A DNA stretch of 64,000 nt. It comes from Tetracentron sinense (lineage: Eukaryota > Streptophyta > Magnoliopsida > Trochodendrales > Trochodendraceae). A program made the position numbers and the translations under genes. A model generated the notes under the pieces. The model was not told the origin of the DNA. It did no database searches and worked only from the letters and a program-made list of their open reading frames with translations. The stretch spans positions 18,296,607 to 18,360,606 of the forward strand of contig CM026568.1 in assembly GCA_015143295.1 (NCBI GenBank), read 5' to 3'. Each line of letters opens with the position of its first letter. The first letter of the stretch is position 1. This document shows, in pieces, positions 45,201 to 56,654 of this stretch.

Positions 45201-46344
45201 GAAAATCATTTGTTAATTTACTAATGGATAAAAGATTTTTAGTAAGGCGAGGGACGACAAGCACGTCTAATAGTTGAATATTTTGAGAGGGGTAGACACT
45301 ACCAGTGTGGGTAATTGGAAGAGAGGCTCCATTGCCTACAAGTACACGGTCCTTACCAGAATATGGTTCAGATTTGTCCAATTTACCCAAGTGAGGGGTC
45401 ATATGTGCTGAGGCACCCGTGTCCATGTACCAATCAGATTCAGCTTCAGTTGAAAGAGAGCAAGCAGTAGTAAATGCTTCAGCAAGTTGAGCATCAGCCC
45501 AATCATAACGGTTTCGACAACGATCAGCAGTATGGCCATCGGTTTTGCAGATCTGGCAATGGGGATTATAATGACGACGGCCACGACCAGGTCCATGGTT
45601 TCGCTGGTGTCCTCCACGACCACGAAATTGTTTAAAGTGACCACCACCGCGAGAGTTAGAAGAATAATCATGGGTGGCGGTGAACGCAGCAGGGGCAGCG
45701 GGGGATTGCTCAAGAGATTTTTGGAAAATTGCAAAGTTTTCAGCCTTAGAAACAAGATCAGTGAAAGGGGGAAGGGGTGTGAGCGACATTTGGGCAGTAG
45801 AAAAGTTGGAGAAATCAGCACCTAACCCCCGTAGAAACCAGTGAGATTTGTCCGTATCATCAATCGGACGACCCATTGCCGAGAGCTGATCACATAACGC
45901 CTTGAAGGAGCGAGAATATTCGGAGACGCTGTGGGTTCCTCGTTTGATCAATTGCAACTCATCTTTGAGATGGAGTTCACGTGTTTTGGAACGATGGCTG
46001 AAAGAATTTTCCAAGGCAAGCCAGACGTCTCTGGCAGTGGTGAGACCGAGCACTTCTGCCATAGCTTCTTCGGTGAGGGAGGAGAGAAGCAAGCTGAGGA
46101 TGCGCTGATCTTGGAGCTTCCAATCCTTATATGTCTGGGTTGCTGGAGAAGACTCAGTGGCAGAGATGGAGTTTTTGGGTGGAGCAACGATGGACCCATC
46201 CACATAGCCAAGAAGTCCCTGGCATTCAAGAAGTGGAATAAGCTGATTTCGCCAGAGAAGGTAATTTGAGGAAGAGAGTTTAATGGTCACCATATGAATC
46301 ATGGTGTTGAAGGAAAGGAGAGAGTTGGAGGAATCGGCAGCCAT
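42249..46344 (-). pseudogene. Copia Gag-Pol polyprotein, one stop and one frameshift
   Basis: The start is ATG 46344 (MAADSSNSLL); an earlier in-frame codon is TTG inside the LTR. The frame is open for 1158 codons to TAG 42868. Residues 263-276 form a zinc knuckle (CQICKTDGHTADRC); the protease DTGAS is near 308; integrase HHCC is at about 439-474; the DDE triad is D501, D564, E600; RT has YVDD at 1046-1049. The TAG replaces the Tyr expected in RPELAYSVN. Past it the same frame gives RNase H motifs (TTYSDADWAGCPDTR, RSSCESEYRALA, CDNKSA, KHIDLDYHF) until about 42345, where one base is missing and the ending ADIFTKSVSRPLFTFF continues in another frame. Without these two changes the coding region would look functional. 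Confidence 0.93.
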
Positions 46345-46372
46345 GGGGATCGGTGGGAGGTTGAACCCGTGT

Positions 46373-46386
46373 CCTGTCTTATACCA
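46373..46386 (-). other. Primer-binding site of the copia element
   Basis: On the minus strand TGGTATAAGACAGG follows the 5' LTR end directly. It keeps the TGGTAT start of the initiator-Met PBS but diverges after it. Confidence 0.7.
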
Positions 46387-46587
46387 TGAAAGGATTTTCA
46401 AATCACCACACCTTTTTACCTTGGTGAGTATTTCTATTTATAATGTATTGTTCCCTTGTACAATCTAATTACACAGCTATAGTATCTACAATAAAGGGAA
46501 ATAATCAAAACAGATTTGTGTGTCATCTCCTACAATCAAGGAGGATCCCGTGGGTCAATGGAGGAGGATTTACAGGGATTCTCAATA
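46387..46587 (-). repeat. 5' LTR of the copia element
   Basis: 201 bp. It lacks the 9-bp duplication of the 3' copy. The TSD ataag follows at 46588-46592. Confidence 0.93.
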
Positions 46588-46737
46588 ATAAGGAAGGAGA
46601 AAATGGGGAAGGGTTTGAAATTATTAGGTTGTCTCCCTATTGTTATGAACATACGTACCTCCGAAAAAGCTACTATAATTTTCTGTTAGTTTCTTCATCA
46701 TCACCACCTTGTTGTTTCACTATAATGGTATTTGAAA

Positions 46738-46906
46738 GGGAAATGCCATTTAGACCGCAAAAGGGCCGAGACCTCCATGACCGTGCATGGATGCACAGGT
46801 TTGCAGGTGGGGCCTACCATGTGAACGTGGGCCCCACCTGAAATCCCGTGCATGCATGCACGGTCTCGGTGGTCTCAGCCCTTCTGCGGTCTCAGTAGCA
46901 AAGTCC
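46738..46906. mobile_element. MITE family 'GAGACC', copy 2
   Basis: A 169-bp foldback element, from GGGAAATGCCATTTAGACC to GGTCTCAGTAGCAAAGTCC, with a perfect 9-bp TSD tatttgaaa (46729-46737 and 46907-46915). A 9-bp TSD with G-rich ends suggests a Mutator-like MITE. It has a palindromic middle (gtgcatgcatgcac). It matches 28173-28323. Confidence 0.88.
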
Positions 46907-46915
46907 TATTTGAAA

Positions 46916-49075
46916 TTATTATCCCCAGAAAAATATATGGACTTTTACTGTCTAATTTAATATATTAAACTAACAAATTAAAACTTGCATGTTATTTGTT
47001 GCTTTCACATGTCATGTCACCTTGATTGTGGAAGGATTTTGCAGGTTCTATTGTATGTCTATCTAAATGGTGGAAAGTTCTTGCATCAGTTTTTTTTTTT
47101 CAACTCACTCTCAAGTAAACATAAAAGAAGCCACACATAGAATTCAATGTGAATTTCTAATTTAGGGATCATACTTCCTTTTAGCTTCAACTATCTGATG
47201 CTGCTACTTTGAATAATCTTAGTTTTTCATATAGTAAACCTGAAGTTATGTTAAGCTTTGGCAATTCTCCTATAAGAGTAGCAGTTTTCTGAATATATAA
47301 ATGACTAGGATAGTACTAGATTGACCCAAAACTTTGATGATAATTAACATGTTAATAAGCTTTCGTAACTTCATATGTCAACTTCTTGAAGAATTCTTTT
47401 CTTTTTGATGAATAACAAGAATTGTATTAAGATAAGGCGAATTCGTAGAAGGGAATGCGACTATTCCCCCTTTAACCTTATGTTTGGTTGCCGAGAAAAT
47501 AAGTGAAAACATGGAAAAGAAAAGAAAATTTTGGATTTCTAATATAATTTTTAGTTGTGTTTTGTCTAACTTTCTTTTCTTTTCCATGTAATTATTTTCT
47601 CGGCAAAACGTAGTCTAAATGCTTACAAAAAAAGTCAGGAATCGTCAAAACCATTTGACTCCATCTAAACCACAAACCAGACATTGAAATCCCTAAAATC
47701 CCCAAGTACCTGCCCAATTATGGAAGTCCGACCTAATGGAAGCACATAATGTAGGTAATTAAGAATCCCTTGCCTTCAAATTAAAATTCCTGTTGTTCAT
47801 CTCCTTTCATAAACCCCAAACAATCACACAGTGAAACATACCCCAAATTGTAGTTCCCCAGCTACTGAGGTTTCGGCTGGCCATTTGAGGACCACTTCCC
47901 CAATTTCCTTTTGAGCCGCTAAGGAAACCTAGAAGAAAGAGAAAGAAACTTCACACGCTCTAAGCCACATAATTGAGGCCTTCTGATTCATGCAACACCT
48001 ATCCAACAGCCGCATTCTCCTATTCCTGTGGTGATCAATAGTCAAAATCTTGTGTTGATCAAGAAGAAAACTCAATACTGTAGTAGGGTGAGTTGATCTT
48101 AATATGAACTATTCATTGGTTTTGTGTCTTAACTACCAATTGTGCTTTTTTTTTTCCCCTTAATTTATTGGATACACATTGGGTGTTTGATTATAAGGAA
48201 ATAGTTAACGTACCCAGGAATTCTATTTTGAAACCTAAGGCTGGACCTCATTGGTCCAGCCACCCCCTCTTAAATACTCACCAGAATGAGGATTGTGTCT
48301 TGGAAATCGATTATTGCGGAGGTCTCGGGGCCATCTATAACACTGAATTCTTCCTTCTTGAACCAAACCACTTCTTCCTTAGGTTGACCCCTTATTTGGT
48401 TGGGTTTTGATTACTTAGATTTGGTAGTTCTACTGTCCCTTTGTTCATTGGGTTTTGATTAGTTAGATTTTGAAAGTTGTACTGTCACAAAGACACAATA
48501 GCTTGGATGGTTAGATCATACAATGGTTCATACTTTACCCATGAATCATTTTTGGGATCAACACTTTTCATATTGTGCAGAATGACACTTCTACCATTTT
48601 TTGTTTATACTGTTCTAACATGTTATTATGTTTTTCTTCATTTTTATAGGGTTAATTTTATCATATCATTATTTAATTGCACACGTGCCTTTCTTCTAAA
48701 AGACTTTTAACAGTGTTTTAAGTTTCAAGCGGAGCTCTACTTTTAGCTCAAGGAGAAGTAGAAGTAGGATGGAAGATTGCACGTGTCATGTGCACCATCT
48801 ATCTAGTCTTTATAAAAGAAAAAACATTGTTGGTCAAATCATCTAATTATTTTAGGATAGCTAATATAGCTAGATGATATCTTGTTTGGTATCTTGTTTA
48901 GATCTGACATGGCTGAAATCCATACTTTTCTAGCCATTGTATCTTTCTAGTAAGCTTAACATATATGTAAAGGATCTTATTGGTTTATTTGTTATTATGG
49001 AAGCTTAACATGTAAATGACCATATTGACTACTCTTATATTGATTTCTTTTTTATGTTACTCTTCTTAATGTTTG
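46916..49075. other. Non-coding DNA, possible introns of the CACTA-like gene
   Basis: No recognisable domain. The small frames at 48168-48410 and 48477-48710 have no motif support. Confidence 0.4.
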
Positions 49076-49078
49076 TAG

Positions 49079-49338
49079 GTAAGGCGACATTCTCTCCCCG
49101 AGTCACCCCGAACTTCCAAGCAGTGTTTATTAAAGAATTTCAGAGGGACAATTGTTCCTTGGGACGGATTTATGGAGACACAACACAACATCCGGAAGTA
49201 TATAACGTTATCGTAGATGACATCTATGATCAAAATACAGATTTGTATGAACAAGTGGGAACACTTGGAGATGTTACAATTGACGAAACTATTATTTGGC
49301 CCAAATATTGTGTTAATTTTATTCGAATTTTGTATTGA
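49079..49338 (+). pseudogene. Terminal exon-like piece of the CACTA-like gene
   Basis: After a splice-acceptor-like 'atgtttgtag' an open stretch reads FSPRVTPNFQAVFIKEFQ, HPEVYNVIVDDIYDQNTD and ends IIWPKYCVNFIRILY with TGA at 49336. I do not recognise the domain with certainty. Its place just inside the CACTA-like terminus suggests it is the last exon of an element gene. The alternative is a chance frame. Confidence 0.4.
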
Positions 49339-49544
49339 CATGTAAATTGGTTAAGTATTTATGTTTTTGTGGTTAAATTATCGTTGTGATTTACTTGTTA
49401 GTTTGATAATTAGAAGATAAAGTTAATTTTAGATATGTATTGTCTTGTGTGATGGGTTGGACTTAAAAGTGAATTTGCAGGTTAAAATGTAACAATGACA
49501 GGTTTGTTTATGATTTAAAAAAAAAAAAAATTGTTAAAAATGAT

Positions 49545-49806
49545 GGCTATTGGACGTCGTTCATTATAAAATTAATTGTTTTTTTTTTTAAATTGAGGCC
49601 AAAAACGACGACTTCAGGCCGTCGGTTATAGTTACGATTGCTAAAGGCCGTCGTTGTTTCCGACATAATAACGACTGCTTTAAGCCGTCGTTTATGGTAA
49701 ACTACGTCTCCATTCCCCACAGCCTACGCGATGGTTGTTAGCAGTCGTAAGTCGGCTTAAACGACAGGTTTGGGCCGTCGCTTTTAGCATTTTTTCACGT
49801 AGCGGA
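49545..49806. mobile_element. CACTA-type terminus with subterminal repeats
   Basis: Read from the right on the minus strand it starts CGCTACGTGAAAAAATGC, close to CACTACAAGAAAAA-type CACTA ends. It is followed by five or so GACGGC/CGTCG words in both orientations (for example ggccgtcgg, ggccgtcgtt, agccgtcgttt, gcagtcg, ggccgtcgc) within 240 bp. Such subterminal arrays bind the transposase in CACTA elements. The left terminus was not found. Confidence 0.65.
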
Positions 49807-49878
49807 AAAAATAATAATATCCAAGAGTGATTACAAAAATCTAAAGGTCCAACATAAACACTAACATCTACGTAGCCC

Positions 49879-51186
49879 CTAACTCCTAACATGAGTTTGA
49901 TAAAAATCCCGAGGTATAGGCTTAGTCAGAGGATATGCTATCATCTGGGATGTAGAAATTTGTCTTAGGATCACCTCCCCTTGCGCAACCATATCTCGAA
50001 TGTAATGATAGCGGATGTCAATGTGCTTTGATTTTCTATGGTACTTAGGATCCTTAGCGTATGCTAGTGCTGCCATGTTATCACAGTGCAATGTGACAGG
50101 ATGCTTGACTCTATGCACTACATTAAGTCGCAGGAGGAACCTTCTCACCCATATGACTTCTTGAACTGTGGCACAACATGCAATATATTCCAACTCCATT
50201 GTGGATAGAGCAATACATGTTTGCTTCTTGCTACACCAAGAAATAGCACCACCTCCAAGCATGAATGTGTAACTAGATGTGGATCTGCGCTCATCTATAT
50301 CACCAGCCCAATCTGCATCACTATAGCATTGAAGCTGCAAATTTGCTCCTTGATAGCATAATACATAGTCTGCAGTTCCACGCAAGTATCAAAATATTCT
50401 CTTCACTACCTTCCAATGAGCTAGTCCAGGATTACTCTGAAAGAGATTGACTAACCCTATTGCGAAACAAATATCTAGTCAAGTACACATCATTGCATAC
50501 ATCAGACTCCCAATTGCATTCGCATAGGGCACGCGCTCCATCTGTTCCTTCTCTGCATCCGTCTTAGGGCAAAGACCAAGATGTAAAGTAAGTCCTTTCT
50601 GGATTGGAGTGTCTATGGGTTTGCAATTTTGCATTCGAAAACGCTTGAGCACTCTTTTGATGTAAGTCTCTTGAGACAAACAAAGGAGTCTCTCAGAGCG
50701 ATCACGAGTGATCTTAATTCCAAGCACAAAATTTGCTTCACCCATGTCCTTCATTTCAAAATTATAGGACAACCATTTCTGAGTAGCAACAATCAACTCC
50801 ATATCATTTCCAGCTAACAAAATATCATCAACATCCAAGGACAATATCAAGAAATTTTTTCCACTCCATTTTACATATACACAATGGTCCTCTTCCATCA
50901 TCGTAAACCCATAAGAAGTAATGACTTCATGAAATCGAATGTACCATTGCCTAGATGATTACTTTAAACCATAGATGGACTTCTTAAGCTTGCAAAATTT
51001 GCGCTCATGTCCTTCTATTTTAAAGCCTATAGGTTGATCCATATAGATCTCCTCATCTAGGTCTCCATTGAGAAATGCTGTTTTAGTGTCCATTTGGAAA
51101 AGTTCTAAGTCCAAATGTGCGACAATAGCTAAAATGAGGCGAATTGAGGTGAGTCTTACTACCAGTGAGAAAGTCTCCTCATAGTC
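49879..51186 (-). pseudogene. Copia 2 RT (C part) and RNase H
   Basis: Directly after the insertion the frame reads DYEETFSLVVRLTSIRLI, FQMDTKTAFLNGDLDEEIY and KLKKSIYGLK. A stop precedes the next piece, which has the catalytic block as LDVDDILLAGND (usually YVDD; Tyr to Leu-Asp here), then MKDMGEANFVLGIKI and YANAIGSLMYAMM. RNase H follows in another frame: CYSDADWAGDIDERRST, LSTMELEYIACC, HCDNMAALAYAK, KHIDIRYHYIRDMV, and ends QTHVRS at TAG 49879. Stops and shifts make it inactive. Confidence 0.85.
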
Positions 51187-53957
51187 TGTAACGACCCCAA
51201 ATCTCACCTTGAACATAATGAGACTTTGCGTTCGTTACATTTCTTAAACCTGCATAAATCCAATGGTATACAAGGCATACTAACACGAGTCTCCAAAAAT
51301 GAGAATAATAAAATTTTGATATAAAAACTGAAACCACTCTACTCATCTAAAATATGTCCAACATAACTCACTATATTCGAATAATCCAAAACCGCTAATA
51401 AAAGTGAAACAGTCTAAGCAACATCTAGAAGTAACATAAGTCTATTACAATTCTTCCAAAATGAAAAACAAAGCCTAATGATATGGCCACCTATTCAACT
51501 CTCGAGCTTCCTCAATTGGAGGCTCACCTTCTTCTTCTTCCTCGACGTATGTCTCCTCAATTCACAGCTCCGCCTTGTATTCCTGTTCTAAACCTGCTAA
51601 CAATATCAGGTCGACTTATTGAAAACACTCAGCGTATATACAGTCCAACTAACAATATAACACACATGTACATTATCAATATCATAATCCGATTTATATC
51701 TACATAATTAATAGCAGTTTCGTATGACATAAACATAATCAGAGTGTCGAAAACATGTGAGCATACATATCATCATCTTGATTCGTGTACTTGTGTAACT
51801 CTTAAACATGTTCATGTGCGAAAACATATGCATGACTCATACGTGCCCATGATGACCAACTTATTTCGTAGATGCATGATTCATAGTGTATTGTCTTGTC
51901 AACGCATATTCATAGTGTTTTGTCACATAACGCGGTAACGCATAGAATGATATGTTCGTAACCAGGGGATCATTCTTTCATAGCATAATGCATGACATAT
52001 GTCACATATCGCGACAACGTATAGAGTGGTATGTTCATAACCAAAGGATCATTCTTTCATAGCATAATACGTGACATGTATATGTTCAATGCATGATTTT
52101 GTGAGACACGTGGACCCGTAAACCTTACTTCTTACCATACATGTGCAAATGTACATAAGTGTTGTGATTGGAATTCAAATGGGTCATCCCTTAGATTCCG
52201 ATCATCCGCCAACAAACTCTGCTAGGTTACATCTCCCTACTTAGAGAATTCTCGATATGGAAGACTTCCTCTATGTATTGACCTACCCGAATACCGATCA
52301 CCATACAAGGTAGATAGGACATAGTTTAACACACCAAACATTAATACTTCCTTATTATAATTATGCATTTCTTCTCAACATGATAATAACATAACATCAC
52401 AATTCACTTCTATAATCCCTTCTATTTCACCATCCACCCATAAATTCATCATTTCATCCATAATTAAAGCCCATTCACCACACACATCATCCATAAACCA
52501 TAGACATTCATTCAACCCATTCTCCATTCATCTCATTCATAGTATTCAATTATAATTTCATTTTTATAATAGGAAAACATAATTAATAAAAATCCGTAAA
52601 TCATTTAAAATTCCTATTTCATAATCCAATATCCATAATCTAAACATAGAACATGAAAACATACATAGATCTTCATTTCCATCTTTCTATAACATATAGA
52701 ACATCTCAATAGACTTACATTAAAAAGTATGTTGACTTGTTCATGCTCCATAGTTCACCTTATTACTATACACATGCCAAACATCTCATATCTCTAACTT
52801 ATTCAAGCTTAAACATACATAAATCATACTATGGTTGAGTTGGAGAGTATATCGACCTTAGGGATCATTTCCTTTGATCCAAAATGCTCCTAGAAGCATT
52901 GAGGAGTGATCTTCAAGCTTCCTTCTTCTCTCTTGAGCGATTTTTTCTTTCAAAAGCAAGCCAACACTTAGAAACCTTAGGTTTCTCCTCTACTTAGCCA
53001 AATTAGGGTTTGAGGGACTTAGGAATCTCAAACCCCTGAGATAGAAGGCTATTTAGGGGCTATTTGGCATCGTTCCTTGGGAACGATTTTTCTTATCCCG
53101 GGAAAAGAATCAATCTAAACGCGTTTGGCAAGTCATTTTTAAGAAACGATTTTAAGAATTGTCCTGCTTTAGGCACAATTTTTAAGGAACAAAAAAAAGT
53201 CGCTTTTCAGAATCAATTCTGAGAAATACACTTAAAACGAACGAGATAAGCGTCAAAATTGACGAGAAAAATAAGACATAATAACAAAAATTGAAATTTT
53301 ATGACACTTATATATGTGTTGATGATATAAGACTATTAATGCCTAAAATAATTTTTTTTCTTTTTCTTTTTCTTTTTTTCATCCAAACGTAATTCTATTA
53401 TTTCTTTTCTTCATAATTGATTATACGACAGTTACCAAATGCATTCACAGTACAAAATTGATTATAAGAATCAAAACTTATAAGAATTAATTCTTTTTCA
53501 GAATGACAGAATTGCCAGAATTGATGCCAAATGGTCCCTTACAGACCTAGGATGATGAAAAACCCATAATGCCCTTCAAAATCTCGCAAAATGAGTTTTA
53601 AACCCAAGTTCTGCAAAGGACGGTCGACTGGCTAGCTCAGGGGGGCTACTGTTCCCCCTTTTTTTCCCCCCAAAAATCATACAGTGGGTCGAGTGGGGTT
53701 TGGGTCGGTCGACCGGCTATGGTCACAAACCTCCTGTTGCCGCTTTTTAATTCAGTTGGTCGACTGGATGTGCTAATTTTTCTTAGATTTCTTCTTTTTA
53801 TTTCTTTCCTTCCGATCTACCTTGGCTAAATGTTTTTAAGCATTTTAAACCCATCATAACCTTAATTAACACACGAACACACCCATTAGCAAATTCAAAT
53901 GACTAAAATACCCTTAAAGAGTGGGGTAATTACACAGAAAGAATCCAGGTCTCTACA
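51187..53957 (+). mobile_element. 2.77-kb solo LTR inserted in copia 2 RT
   Basis: Begins TGTAACGACCCC and ends GTCTCTACA, with a perfect 5-bp TSD tagtc (51182-51186 and 53958-53962). Removing it and one TSD rejoins the RT codons for GIDYEETFS in one frame. There is no coding domain, PBS or second LTR. It belongs to the same family as 32669-37394. It contains a MITE at 53053-53541 and a ggtcgactgg box cluster at 53620-53770. Small frames within it have no support. Confidence 0.88.
53053..53541. mobile_element. MITE nested in the LTR
   Basis: The ends ttaggggctatttggcatc and gatgccaaatggtccctta are inverted repeats (16 of 19 match by eye). The interior has arms around ttcttaaaaatga/gaatcaatt words. 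The TSD is unclear. Confidence 0.7.
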
Positions 53958-53962
53958 TAGTC

Positions 53963-55680
53963 AATACCCTCTACTTGGGTATATCCTTTCGCTACCAGAT
54001 GGACCTTATACTTATCAATAGCTCCATCTACCTTTCGCTTGACTCTTAAAATCCATTTGTTCCCAATAGTCTTGCGTCAAGGCGGAAGATCAACATGTTC
54101 CCAAACTTGGTTCTTCTTCATGGAACTTATTTCGTCTTGCATAGCAATTATCCATTCTTTAGAAACAGGTGATGATAATGCCTCCTTATAATCTCTTAAT
54201 CATCATCTATCGAAGCGCACATGATTGATTCCCCATCAATCTCAAATCGATGACGGGGTACATTTCTACATATGCTTCTATGAAGCTTAGGATTATTAGA
54301 ATCATCTAGTGGTACACTCCCACTATCTGGTACACTCCCACTATACTCTATGATCGACGGAGCACGAGAAAGATCATTCCCCCACTCTCGTTGATTATAG
54401 GTGGAGAGTCATTCTCTGCTTCTGTTTGTGGTTCTACCAACTCGTAGAACTCATGAGACATCCTAGCTTTCTTCCTGCTTGGAAAATCATTCTCAATGAA
54501 ATCCACATCTCGTGACTCAATTTCCACCATCCCACCATTGTCTTGTTCATAAACAAAGACGAAGCTTTTGGAATGCTTGAATATCTTATAAAAGTGCATT
54601 TCCTAGCTCTCATGTCTAATTTCCCAATTTGTTGGGAAGGAATATGAACAAAACCAATTGATTCCCAAGGACATAGATAAGCCAAATTAGGCTTTACTAC
54701 TAGTCCATAACTTATATGGGGTGGATGGAACGGATTTAGAGGGTACCCTATTGAGGATGTCGACTACAGTCAATAGTGCATCTCCCTAATATGTAACGGG
54801 GAGATTTGCTTGTGCCATCATTAATCTTACCATGTCCAATAAGGTTCTAGTCCTCATTTCTGCAACTCCATTTTGTTGTGGAGTATAAGGAACAGTCAAT
54901 TGCCTACGAATTCCCTTTTCCTCACAGAGCCTCTTCATAGTCTCTGATAAGTATTTGCAACCTCGGTCAGTTCTTAGAGATTTTTCTTTCTAATTGATTC
55001 TCTACCAATAGCATAAACTTCTTAAAAAAAATCCAATGCTTCAGATTTATGCGAGATTAAGAAAACATAACCACATCGTGAATAGTCCATCTATGAATGT
55101 GATGAAATAGGTAGCTCCGTGGCGAGCCCTCACATTAAATGGTTTGTAGATGTCATGATGGACTAACTCTAAGGGAATTGATGCACGTATCGCCTTTCCA
55201 AATGGTTTTCTACTCGACTTTCCAACTAGACAATGTTCACAGACTGGATGATCGACTTTTGCGAGTGGGCCCAATAGCCCATCCTTCGCTAGTCTATTGA
55301 TCCTATATTGCCCAATATGGCCTAGTCTAGCATGCCATTTCACTGAATAAAAAACAACATTATCAAAAGTCGAATAAGCAAGTGGTTCTAAACCACTTAT
55401 TTCAATATCTAATTTGAACAAACCATCTGAAGTAAAAGCATGGCCATATAAGACTGAATCCAAAGAAATGTCAACTGTCTCTAAGGAGACATGGAAACTA
55501 AAACCAAGCTCTAAGAGCGATGCAACTAAAAGTAAACTACGTCGAATTCCTGGTGCATAGAGAACATTATGGAGAATGAGCGCACGACCCTTGCTCATCC
55601 ATAGCTGGTATGTTCCTATTCCCAGCACATCCTCACTGGAGCTATTTCCCATAAAAAATTCTTTGGCTGCCATGCGGGAT
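53963..55680 (-). pseudogene. Copia 2 protease, integrase and RT N part
   Basis: From the right: a protease-integrase link with WMSKGRALILHNVLYAPGI and RLGHIGQYRINRLAKDGLLG, then HHCC cysteines in CEHCLVGKSSRKPF, and the first integrase Asp in LVHHDIYKPFNVRARHGATY. The following catalytic block is broken into other frames near 54830-55040. IGFVHIPSQQIGKLDMRARK and LMSSTSW-type fragments at 54348-54685 are the integrase C-terminal and linker region. RT starts near 54100 and reaches the insertion site at the codons for GIDY. Confidence 0.75.
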
Positions 55681-55734
55681 CCGACGAAACTCTATGAACC
55701 CATCTCTATCCCTTGCTATATGTTTGGTTGCTCC

Positions 55735-56654
55735 TTAATCTACAATCCAATCAGGACTATATGAGTGAGCAACAAGCACCTCTGTGCAAACTAAGCAATC
55801 AAATGAGGATTTAGAGTCAGTTCGTACCTTCTTCAGCTCAATGCATTGACCAGTGAAATGACCTAACTTTTCACAACTGTAACACACCACCTTAGACTTG
55901 TCTTTCTTTCCACCACGCTTTCCTCTGTGGCATTTTGGCTCCATGTTCTTTTTAGGCGCAAGTACATTGGTCTTAGCCTTTTTCTTTTGCTTGTGCTTGA
56001 ACTCATTCGTTTCGCACTTGTCAGGCTCAACATGAAAGGCAGCGGTGTTAGTCCTTGCAGACTGTCGCTTAATCTCTAACTCTAAATTTCGCCACAATTG
56101 AGATAAATTAGTAATGTTCTCATTGTGTGGCATATTGAGTTTCATTTGTTCCCAAGTATCAGCCAATGACCTCAGAAAGACAAGGATTTGTTGCTCATCT
56201 ATTAGAACATTTCTAGCAACTTTTAGGTCGTGTATCATTTGCGACATCTTTCTAAGATGCTTATTCATACTGTCATTGGGAGCCTTCTTATAAGAGTCGA
56301 ATTTCAGCGTCAAAGTGTGCAACCTAGTAACTGATGTACCCGCAAAAGAGAGTTTAGTGCATCCCGCATATCTTTGGTTGTCTTATACCCCTCGAATTCA
56401 TCAATCAAATTGTTATGCATGTGGCTTAACATGGTAAAGCGCGCGAATTGATCCTGTTTTAACCAAGTCATGTATGTATCTATGCTACGGCGGTGTTGGG
56501 TAGTAGTACCTTCATCTGGTTTCTCCATGTTACTGAATAAAGTATCTATGACCCCTTGCTCATCTAGGAGATATTGAATCCTACGGCACCAAATGTCATA
56601 ACCATCCAATTTCTCTCTCTTATTGAGATTCGCTACAACATTCTTAGAAGCCAT
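55735..56654 (-). pseudogene. Copia 2 gag, one frameshift
   Basis: The start is ATG 56654 (MASKNVVANLNKREKLDGYD). The first frame runs to 56310, where a shift moves to the 56322-55735 frame: MHTLTLKFDSYKKAPNDSMN, LADTWEQMKLNMPHNENITN, and the zinc knuckle CYSCEKLGHFTGQC (C-x2-C-x4-H-x4-C), ending SPDWIVD just before the protease. The order and motifs are those of a copia Gag. The shift sits near 56315. Confidence 0.85.

Larger units (their letters stand above)
42039..46587 (-). mobile_element. Young Ty1/copia element, nearly intact
   Basis: A full element read on the minus strand, with a perfect TSD ataag (42034-42038 and 46588-46592). The LTRs are 201 bp (5', 46387-46587) and 210 bp (3', 42039-42248). 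They differ by three substitutions and one 9-bp tandem duplication (tgtacaatc) in the 3' copy, so about 98.5% of aligned bases match. On the minus strand the LTR reads TATTGAGAATCC ... CCTTTCA; the first bases may be a mutated TG. PBS and polypurine tract are in place. The short LTRs and single polyprotein suggest an Ale/Retrofit-like lineage (tentative). Two lesions disable the polyprotein. Confidence 0.95.
49807..56654 (-). mobile_element. Second copia element, decayed and interrupted
   Basis: A minus-strand copia element. Bases 49807-49868 look like the start of its 3' LTR (TGTTAGTGTTTATG on the minus strand) cut off by the CACTA terminus. No 5' LTR was found right of 56654. The middle is split by a 2.77-kb LTR. 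Coding order on the minus strand: gag, zinc knuckle, protease, integrase, RT, RNase H. Confidence 0.8.

Noticed and set aside
43604..46269. Several plus-strand frames over the copia element
   Set aside because: They are antisense shadows of the polyprotein on the minus strand.
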